Source: Coriobacteriales bacterium (GTDB lineage: Bacteria; Actinomycetota; Coriobacteriia; Coriobacteriales; UBA8131). Taken from it: a stretch of 7,235 nt of DNA. The notes beneath the pieces were generated by a model. The model searched no databases. It saw nothing but the letters and a program-made list of their open reading frames with translations, and was not told where the DNA came from. A program made the translations under genes and the position numbers. Of the stretch, positions 1 to 4,852 are shown in pieces (within the stretch, counting starts at the first letter, position 1; each line of letters starts with the position of its first letter). The stretch is from positions 1 through 7,235 of the forward strand of contig JAISJA010000094.1 in the NCBI GenBank assembly GCA_031261765.1, in the 5' to 3' direction.

Positions 1-335
1 TGCTTGCATGTGGCATAGCGGCTATATGGGTTTTTCCATACGTGACTTTACAAGAGCGCGTTATAGGCCTTGTGGCCGTGAGTGCACCGATGCTGCTTTT
101 GGATTTCTTAGCGAAAGACGCCTTTGGACTAGGTGACGTCAAACTCATGGCCGCGGCAGGTTTTCTGCTAGGATGGTACGGGGCTTTAGTCGCAGCGTTC
201 ATTGGCTTGGTCGTAGGCGGCGTCTACGGCATATTCTTAATCGTAGTGCGACACAAAGGGCGGAAGTCGCACTTCGCGTTCGGCCCGGCTTTGTGCATTG
301 GGATATGCGTTAGCTACGCGGGGCTGATGGTTTAA
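1..335 (+). CDS. Type IV prepilin peptidase (A24 family), C-terminal part, runs off the left edge
   Basis: This is the C-terminal half of a membrane aspartic peptidase that cleaves (and in full-length relatives N-methylates) type IV prepilin-like leader peptides, serving pilus, competence or type II secretion systems. The reading frame (codons beginning at base 3) is open to the window edge, so the GTG at 42 is probably internal and the true start lies outside. The family signature GLGDVKL is present; the second catalytic aspartate is the GAC at 135-137. Hydrophobic segments flank it: one before the motif, a long Gly/Val/Leu-rich segment after GFLLGW, and a last one after FAFGPALCIG, which matches the family's FGP motif near the C-terminus. 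The first catalytic aspartate would be upstream and is not visible. It ends with TAA at 333-335, convergent with era. Family assignment is firm; the pilus or competence system it serves cannot be told. Confidence 0.88.
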   Translation, partial: LACGIAAIWVFPYVTLQERVIGLVAVSAPMLLLDFLAKDAFGLGDVKLMAAAGFLLGWYGALVAAFIGLVVGGVYGIFLIVVRHKGRKSHFAFGPALCIGICVSYAGLMV

Positions 336-340
336 GCCCC
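320..340. other. Small stem-loop over the convergent stop codons
   Basis: GGGGCT (320-325) is complementary to AGCCCC (335-340), giving a 6-bp stem with a 9-nt loop. It contains the stop codons of both the prepilin peptidase gene and era. It could act as a shared bidirectional 3' end, but neither side is followed by a run of T, so it is not a normal intrinsic terminator. Seen directly; any termination role is inference. Confidence 0.35.
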
Positions 341-1243
341 ATAGCCAAAACGCCGGATCTGGTTAGCGTCGCGCCGCCAGTTCTTGCGCACCTTTACGTG
401 CAAGTCTAAGAATACCTTACAGCCCAGCATGTGTTCTAAATCCTCGCGCGCGGCGATACCTATGCTCTTTATGAGCGAGCCGCCCTTCCCCACTATTATC
501 CCCTTCTGCGAGTCCGTCTCTACGTATACCGTAGCGAATATACGGTATAGTTCGCCTTTCTTTTTGCGCGGAGCGTATTCAAGCTCATCGACCTGCACGC
601 CTACGGCATGCGGCACTTCGTCAAACGTCAATCGCAATATCTTCTCGCGAATGAACTCCGCTACTATGACCTCAAGCGGCTGGTCTGTCGTAACGTCTTT
701 GGGAAACCAAAGCGGGCCTTCGGGCAAATACGTTGTAGCCGTCTCTACAAGCTCGCCTAAACCCTCGCCTGAGACGGCGCTAAGCGCGATGGCGGCGTCG
801 AAGCCATACGCGGATTCAGCGGTGTTCATTTGTGCCTCTACCACGTCTGCCGTCGCCATATCGGTTTTAGAGACCACAAGCAGTTTAGCCGCTTTGCTTT
901 TGCCTATGGAGTCCAACACCCATTTATCGCCCGTGCCGAACTGCGCCGTGCTATCAAGCACGAACGCTATTATATCAACGTCTTGCAACGCCTCAAAAGC
1001 TGACTCGTCCAACGCGTCTCCAAGCGCGTCGTGCGGTTTGTGTATGCCGGGCGTATCGACTATCACCAGCTGAAAACCGTCGCCGTTCAATATGCCCCTG
1101 AAACGATGCCGCGTAGTCTGCGGTGTATTGGACGTTATGGCGACCTTTTGTCCGATAAGCGCGTTTAAGAGCGTGGACTTACCGGCATTGGGCCTGCCCA
1201 CCAACGTCATGAAACCCGACTTGAAGTGTTCTTCATTCTGCAT
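332..1243 (-). CDS. era: GTPase Era, 30S ribosome assembly
   Basis: A 303-residue Era, the family's usual length. Era binds the 3' end of 16S rRNA through a C-terminal KH domain and couples GTP hydrolysis to late 30S maturation; it acts in the cytoplasm and at the inner membrane. Visible motifs: P-loop GRPNAGKS (16-23), switch region PQTTR (41-45), DTPG (63-66), the G4 box as SKTD (125-128, usually NKxD), G5 around SAVS (155-158), and the KH loop GKGG (252-255). The start is the ATG at 1243 because AGGAG (1252-1256) sits 8 nt upstream; an in-frame ATG at 1264 would add seven residues but has no ribosome binding site. It is last in the leftward series, separated from ybeY-dgkA by a 159-bp structured gap, and its TAA overlaps the opposite gene. 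Identification is secure. Confidence 0.97.
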   Translation of the reverse strand: MQNEEHFKSGFMTLVGRPNAGKSTLLNALIGQKVAITSNTPQTTRHRFRGILNGDGFQLVIVDTPGIHKPHDALGDALDESAFEALQDVDIIAFVLDSTAQFGTGDKWVLDSIGKSKAAKLLVVSKTDMATADVVEAQMNTAESAYGFDAAIALSAVSGEGLGELVETATTYLPEGPLWFPKDVTTDQPLEVIVAEFIREKILRLTFDEVPHAVGVQVDELEYAPRKKKGELYRIFATVYVETDSQKGIIVGKGGSLIKSIGIAAREDLEHMLGCKVFLDLHVKVRKNWRRDANQIRRFGYGA

Positions 1244-1251
1244 ATGGTAAA

Positions 1252-1256
1252 CTCCT
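1252..1256 (-). promoter_or_regulatory. Ribosome binding site of era
   Basis: AGGAG on the minus strand, 8 nt before the ATG at 1243. It is the clearest Shine-Dalgarno sequence in the window and settles the start of era. It lies between the large stem-loop (which ends at 1267) and the start codon, so it is left single-stranded by that structure. Confidence 0.85.
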
Positions 1257-1266
1257 AGCAACATAT

Positions 1267-1385
1267 GGCGCGGGCATGTATTTTATTTGTGAACCTGGGG
1301 CCCCGGTTCGCGCTCCCGCTGAGCAAATAGCGCTCGAGCGTACGCGCTCACCCCCAGAACCCCAAACAAAGTACATGCCCACGCC
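1267..1385 (-). ncRNA. Candidate structured RNA element between ybeY-dgkA and era (119 nt)
   Basis: The intergenic gap folds into one long hairpin. Outer stem: 14 pairs between 1372-1385 and 1267-1280, unbroken only when read on the minus strand, where positions 1381 and 1271 make a U-G pair (on the plus strand they would be an A-C mismatch). Then a 5-pair stem (1366-1370 with 1286-1290), an asymmetric internal loop, a 6-pair GC-rich stem (1352-1357 with 1295-1300), and a 51-nt apical part with several short competing hairpins. It begins 17 nt after the ybeY-dgkA stop and ends 10 nt before the era ribosome binding site. It may be a leader or processing element of the era message, or a separate small RNA. 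I do not recognise a family: no SRP-RNA S-domain motif, no tRNA features, no U-tract terminator. A palindromic repeat element is the main alternative. Confidence 0.5.
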
Positions 1386-1402
1386 AATCTAGTCGATAGG
1401 TC

Positions 1403-2284
1403 TCAGTGCCCGAACGAACGCAACGCGGCTGACACGAACACGAAAAGTCCGGCCAGAACCGCTATTATCGACAGTATTAACACGGAGCCAGCCGCACAAT
1501 CCTTCGCACGGCGCGCGCGCGCATCTTGCTTGGGGCTTATAAGGTCAACCACTGCCTCTACTGCGGTGTTCATGACCTCGGCCGCGAGCACGACGCCGAT
1601 GAGTATTAAGACGCAGGCCCATTCTGCCGCCGAAAGCGGCAACAATATACTTGCGATGATCGCGAGCGCGGCTATGACAAGCTCTATTTTCATGTTGCGG
1701 CCGCCCTTTATGGCATCGCGTATTCCCACCAGCGCGCACTTGAACGCGTGCTGTAAGCTGCCGTTGGCGTTTGCGTTAGCGAACCACGCGTCAACAAGCT
1801 CGTCCTCGCGCGCTTCCATGACTTCCGCTTCCGCGTCGTCTATGTGGTCGTATCCCAGAAGATGCAATATACCGTGCGTAAGCATGAGGGCCATCTCGTG
1901 CTCGAACGTGGAGTTGAAGTCACGCGCGTGCTCTCGCGCTACTACGGGACATATTATGACGTCGCCAAGTACGTAAGACTCATCTTGTTCGCGTACTGTG
2001 CTCGATTTTGCGTCCGCTTTACCGTCCGTCTTAGAACCTGGACTGCCTGTCCCCCACTCAGCCGCGTCGCCCTCTCCGTCACATTCAAACGAGAGCACGT
2101 CCGTTGGCGCGTCCACGTTGCGGTATTCGCGGTTAAGCTCGTGTATCTCGTCAGGTTCTACCAACGATATAGAGAGCTCTGTCCTGTCTGGCGCTTTTTC
2201 GCTCGTTAACACGAAACGCGCGATGTCGGCATATGTGTCTTCGGGCAATCGCTTGCCCGAACGGTTATCTATCTGTATATCCAT
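1403..2284 (-). CDS. Fused YbeY endoribonuclease - undecaprenol kinase (DgkA family)
   Basis: One uninterrupted 293-residue frame carries two complete proteins normally encoded by neighbouring genes. Residues 1 to about 165 are YbeY, a zinc-dependent endoribonuclease in 16S rRNA 3'-end maturation and ribosome quality control: NREYRNVDAPTDVLSF (51-66) and the metal motif HGILHLLGYDH (137-147, three histidines). An extra hydrophilic stretch of roughly 25 residues (within 68-103) sits between these. After a short Ala/Asn linker, residues about 177-293 are a DgkA-family membrane kinase with three hydrophobic helices and the active-site block AEVMNTAVEAVVDLIS (235-250). AKDCAAGSVLI resembles Gram-positive undecaprenol kinases rather than proteobacterial diacylglycerol kinases, so the likely reaction is phosphorylation of undecaprenol for wall-lipid recycling. 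The start is the ATG at 2284, 20 nt after mtaB; the frame extends upstream only to a TTG overlapping mtaB by 70 nt. No good ribosome binding site precedes it. Confidence 0.92.
   Translation of the reverse strand: MDIQIDNRSGKRLPEDTYADIARFVLTSEKAPDRTELSISLVEPDEIHELNREYRNVDAPTDVLSFECDGEGDAAEWGTGSPGSKTDGKADAKSSTVREQDESYVLGDVIICPVVAREHARDFNSTFEHEMALMLTHGILHLLGYDHIDDAEAEVMEAREDELVDAWFANANANGSLQHAFKCALVGIRDAIKGGRNMKIELVIAALAIIASILLPLSAAEWACVLILIGVVLAAEVMNTAVEAVVDLISPKQDARARRAKDCAAGSVLILSIIAVLAGLFVFVSAALRSFGH
1511..1522. repeat. (GC)6 dinucleotide tract inside the dgkA domain
   Basis: Six GC units in a row, encoding the Ala/Arg stretch DARARRA just before the last membrane helix of the kinase domain. 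A two-base slip here would frameshift the end of the fusion protein. Most likely a by-product of GC-rich Ala and Arg codons. Confidence 0.5.
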
Positions 2285-2304
2285 ATATGTATATGTTAGG
2301 GGTT

Positions 2305-3537
2305 TTATCGTGACTGCGCCATAGGCGCTCCACGAAGCGCCATGCGCGTCCCTGGTTGAATGCGCATGCGGCAAAGCCCGCCAACCGGCGCCGCGATCTC
2401 GTCTTTGGGCATCTCTATCCTGTGGTAGCTTTCCGTACGCCCTATGCCAACGTCTTCTATAAGCACCTGCTCTACGCTACCTATGCGTGCTTGCGCGTCA
2501 GCGGTTTGCAGGTCGTCTGCAAGCGCGCGCAAGGCCTCTGAGCGCTTTTGCTTTACCGCAGAAGGCAACTGGCCCGGCATCGAGGCGGCAGGGGTTCCCG
2601 GCCTCATGGAATACCTGAACACGTGCACGCGGCTGAAGCCCGCCATGCGGCAGATGGTGCACGTACGTTTGAAATCCTCGTCTTCCTCTCCCGGGAAACC
2701 AACTATGACGTCTGTGCTAAGCGCGATGTTTGGCAATGCGTCGCGCGCGGCCTCTACCACGCCCATATACGCCGCGGTATCATAGTGACGTCCCATGGCC
2801 GCGAGTATGTCGTCAGAACCTGACTGCAGCGGTATATGCAAGTGGGCGCATATACGATGCTTATGCGAAGACATGGCCTCCAATAGGCCCGGCGTGACGT
2901 CTTCCGGCTCTATGGACGACAGCCGCACGCGGAAACCGTCGCAAAGGTCGCATATGGCCTTAAGCAGACCGGGAAGTCCAGCGTCTTTCGCGTCATCGCT
3001 ATGATATCGTCCCAGGTTTATACCCGTTAGCACTATCTCGTGTACGCCTGCGCTTACGATATCTTGCACCTCTGATATTATGCTAGCCTGCGGCACGGAA
3101 CGGGCGCGCCCTCTTACGTATGGCACTATGCAATACGTGCATCTGTTGTCGCAACCGTCCTGCACCTTTATATCAACGCGAGCGTGGTGACCGGCCGGTT
3201 GACTGTCCACATTACGAGCCGGTGGACAGTCGGGCTTGTCTACGCTTACCTTTATGTTATCGCCAAGTTCTTCTAACGCGGCACCATATGCAACGGCGCC
3301 GCATCCGGTAACTATAACGCGTGGATGCTGCGGCATGCCCGCAAAATGCCTTATGGCCTTGCGCGTCTTGTGGTCAGCCTCCGCCGTCACGGTGCACGTG
3401 TTTATTATCACCAAATCGGCGTCACCAGGGCCTGACTCCGTAAAGCCATTAGAAAGATAGTACGCTATTATGCTATTGCTTTCGGCGCGGTTGACCTTGC
3501 ATCCAAGGTTGTGAACGTAGAATCTACAAGGTTCCAT
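2305..3537 (-). CDS. mtaB: tRNA t6A37 methylthiotransferase MtaB
   Basis: A 410-residue radical-SAM methylthiotransferase of the MiaB/MtaB group. MtaB converts t6A to ms2t6A at position 37 of ANN-decoding tRNAs, using two 4Fe-4S clusters. The N-terminal UPF0004 domain shows its three cysteines at C13 (LGCKVN), C48 (NTCTVT) and C79 (VTGCGA). The radical-SAM cluster motif is QDGCDNRCTYC (C129, C133, C136), followed by the usual TGINLGRY, SSIEP, HLHIPLQSG and TDVIVGFPGE blocks. Residues about 351-400 look like the RNA-binding TRAM domain. The opening LGCKVN and the length favour MtaB over MiaB or RimO. It lies 22 nt after dnaJ and 20 nt before ybeY-dgkA, matching the dnaJ-to-ybeY neighbourhood where Bacillus keeps its mtaB. 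The ATG at 3537 fits the family N-terminus although no clear ribosome binding site precedes it, so coupling to dnaJ translation is possible. Confidence 0.93.
   Translation of the reverse strand: MEPCRFYVHNLGCKVNRAESNSIIAYYLSNGFTESGPGDADLVIINTCTVTAEADHKTRKAIRHFAGMPQHPRVIVTGCGAVAYGAALEELGDNIKVSVDKPDCPPARNVDSQPAGHHARVDIKVQDGCDNRCTYCIVPYVRGRARSVPQASIISEVQDIVSAGVHEIVLTGINLGRYHSDDAKDAGLPGLLKAICDLCDGFRVRLSSIEPEDVTPGLLEAMSSHKHRICAHLHIPLQSGSDDILAAMGRHYDTAAYMGVVEAARDALPNIALSTDVIVGFPGEEDEDFKRTCTICRMAGFSRVHVFRYSMRPGTPAASMPGQLPSAVKQKRSEALRALADDLQTADAQARIGSVEQVLIEDVGIGRTESYHRIEMPKDEIAAPVGGLCRMRIQPGTRMALRGAPMAQSR
3201..3231. repeat. 10-bp perfect inverted repeat inside mtaB
   Basis: GACTGTCCAC (3201-3210) and GTGGACAGTC (3222-3231) are exact reverse complements around an 11-nt loop. 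They fall in the linker between the UPF0004 domain and the radical-SAM motif (about residues 102-114), a stretch that varies in the family. It could be a protein-binding site, an RNA hairpin or chance. Confidence 0.4.
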
Positions 3538-3559
3538 GTCTGGTTTTGCTTGTTACGCT

Positions 3560-4711
3560 TTAATTGTTGCGCGGAAACGCGTCTTTGATCCTCTGGCTGG
3601 GTGACTTCTTGCTCTTCTTGCTGGCAGTGTCGCCGTCAAGTTCCACTGCCAGCTCCTCAAGCAGCTCCGTCTCGTGCTTGGTCAGTTTGCGTGGTATTGT
3701 CACGTAAACGTGCACGTAGAGGTCTCCCCTGCTCTCTCGCTTGAAATGCGGCATACCGTGGCTGCGTACGCGTACGGTTTGCCCGTTTTGGCAACCAGAT
3801 GGTATGGGCACGTCGACTTTCTCGTCTGGTAATATGCCGTCTATGGATATGCAAGCTCCAAGCGTCGCCTGGGTTATGGATACGTCGACGTCTATATGCA
3901 GGTTGTCGCCCTCACGCTGGAAGCTTTTATGCTCGTCTATCCGTACCGTGACTATGAGGTCGCCGGCCGGCGCGCCGTGCATGCCAGCCTCTCCATAGTC
4001 CCTCATGCGGAACTGTTGGCCGTCGCGTATGCCCTTAGGTATGTCTATCGTAACGTGCTGCTTGTCAGGTAAACGCCCCTGGCCTTCGCACTCGGGACAT
4101 GGTATGTCTATGGTCTTGCCTGTGCCGCCACAGTCCGGGCACGTAGATTGCGTTTGCATGTCACCCAGAAACGTGTGCTGCACGCTTACTACGCGGCCTT
4201 GTCCGTGACACGTTGGACAATCGGTCAGCTGGCCGCCCTCGCCCACGCCCGTGCCGCCGCAGAACTCACACGGTGCCAGTCGGTCATACGCTATATCCTT
4301 GCTGGTACCGGTAGCGACTTCCTCTAAGGTGACGCGCAGGCCCACTCCCATGTCGCGTCCCTCCTGGCGCACGTTTGAACGCCCACGTGACGCACCGCCG
4401 AAAAACGTGCTGAAAAGGTCGCCCATGCCAAAGCCGGAGCCAAACAAATCTGAGAAATCGACGTATTGATAACCGCCGCCGCCAGCGGCGCCGCCAACCG
4501 TGCCGAACCGGTCATATTGCGCGCGCTTGTTGGAGTCGCTTAGTACGTCGTATGCTTCATTAAGCTCCTTGAACTTCTCTTCGGCGTCAGGGGCTTTATT
4601 AACGTCCGGGTGCAGTTCGCGTGCTTTCTTATAGAACGCTTTCTTAATATCGGCGTCACTTGCGTCGCGCGCGACGCCCATTACGTCATAATAATCTTTG
4701 GTTGCAGCCAA
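3560..4711 (-). CDS. dnaJ: Chaperone DnaJ (type I Hsp40)
   Basis: A complete 383-residue DnaJ, the co-chaperone that delivers unfolded substrates to DnaK and stimulates its ATPase. J-domain at residues 6-70 with HPD at 34-36; Gly/Phe-rich region about 71-107; four zinc-binding repeats CEFCGGTG (148-155), CPTCHGQG (165-172), CPDCGGTG (191-198) and CPECEGQG (205-212); then the two beta-rich substrate-binding domains. The [13 protein letters not shown] stretch between the second and third repeats resembles actinobacterial DnaJ2 proteins from memory. The start is a TTG at 4711: an in-frame TAG lies a few codons upstream, and the first ATG would cut into the J-domain. A purine-rich GAGAAAG (4718-4724) lies 6 nt before it. 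The 141-bp gap upstream has a candidate promoter, so dnaJ may begin its own unit leading into mtaB. No hrcA, grpE or dnaK adjoins it. Confidence 0.96.
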   Translation of the reverse strand: MAATKDYYDVMGVARDASDADIKKAFYKKARELHPDVNKAPDAEEKFKELNEAYDVLSDSNKRAQYDRFGTVGGAAGGGGYQYVDFSDLFGSGFGMGDLFSTFFGGASRGRSNVRQEGRDMGVGLRVTLEEVATGTSKDIAYDRLAPCEFCGGTGVGEGGQLTDCPTCHGQGRVVSVQHTFLGDMQTQSTCPDCGGTGKTIDIPCPECEGQGRLPDKQHVTIDIPKGIRDGQQFRMRDYGEAGMHGAPAGDLIVTVRIDEHKSFQREGDNLHIDVDVSITQATLGACISIDGILPDEKVDVPIPSGCQNGQTVRVRSHGMPHFKRESRGDLYVHVYVTIPRKLTKHETELLEELAVELDGDTASKKSKKSPSQRIKDAFPRNN

Positions 4712-4720
4712 TGAAGTCTT

Positions 4721-4749
4721 TCTCTAAGAGAGAGTATCCTTGAGGATAC
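4721..4749 (-). promoter_or_regulatory. Two small hairpins in the dnaJ leader, one covering the ribosome binding site
   Basis: Read on the minus strand, GTATCC and GGATAC (within 4734-4749) form a 6-bp stem with a UCAA loop. Immediately downstream UCUC and GAGA (within 4721-4731) form a weak 4-bp stem with a UUA loop whose 3' arm is part of the only Shine-Dalgarno-like sequence of dnaJ. A weak stem over the ribosome binding site of a heat-shock gene is the layout of an RNA thermometer, but the sequence matches no thermometer class I know. The pairing is seen; the role is speculation. Confidence 0.35.
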
Positions 4750-4809
4750 GTCTCCATAAACATATAAGGATATAGTTAATGATACCATTCCGACATAGCG
4801 GGTTCGCAT

Positions 4810-4838
4810 ATTATGGCGCAATGTAACTAAATGGTTAA
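4810..4838 (-). promoter_or_regulatory. Candidate housekeeping promoter for dnaJ
   Basis: On the minus strand TTAACC (-35, 4833-4838) and CATAAT (-10, 4810-4815) are separated by exactly 17 nt, matching the sigma70-type consensus at 4 of 6 and 5 of 6 positions. Transcription would start near 4803, giving a leader of about 90 nt ahead of the dnaJ start codon. It sits just after the murE stop codon, in a stretch richer in A and T than its surroundings. No CIRCE operator is present. Confidence 0.5.
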
Positions 4839-4852
4839 GTCTAACACGATGC

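Noticed and set aside
384..1073. A 229-codon open frame on the plus strand opposite era
   Set aside because: It lies wholly inside a firmly identified gene, its protein is Ser/Thr/Ala-rich with no recognisable motif, and similar long antisense frames recur opposite the other genes because of the codon bias.
1244..1264. Longer Era start at the ATG ending the minus-strand position 1264
   Set aside because: No ribosome binding site and only 2 nt from the large stem; the ATG at 1243 has AGGAG at good spacing and gives the usual N-terminus.
1281..1300. Promoter for era with TAAAAT as -10 at the end of the structured element
   Set aside because: The -10-like hexamer has no acceptable -35 partner at 16-18 nt; the region upstream is GC-rich stem sequence.
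1233..1376. A 47-codon ATG frame on the minus strand running through the intergenic structured element and overlapping the era start
   Set aside because: No ribosome binding site, the start codon is buried in the outer stem, and the protein is of random-looking composition. It could only be a leader peptide if conserved.
1267..1385. SRP RNA, 6S RNA, tRNA or tmRNA as identity of the structured element
   Set aside because: There is no GGAA tetraloop with the SRP S-domain bulges, it is too short and lacks the central bubble layout of 6S RNA, and no cloverleaf or tag frame is present.
1267..1385. A MITE or insertion element with 14-bp terminal inverted repeats
   Set aside because: No convincing target-site duplication flanks it and no second copy occurs in the window. 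It remains the main alternative to a functional RNA and needs a genome search.
2285..2374. Extended start (TTG at 2374) for the ybeY-dgkA frame
   Set aside because: It would overlap mtaB by 70 nt, is a weak start codon, and adds residues unlike any YbeY N-terminus.
4737..4755. HspR (HAIR) or HrcA (CIRCE) operator upstream of dnaJ
   Set aside because: Only a CTTGAG half-site is present; the matching ACTCAAG arm at the right spacing is missing, and no TTAGCACTC arm is seen.
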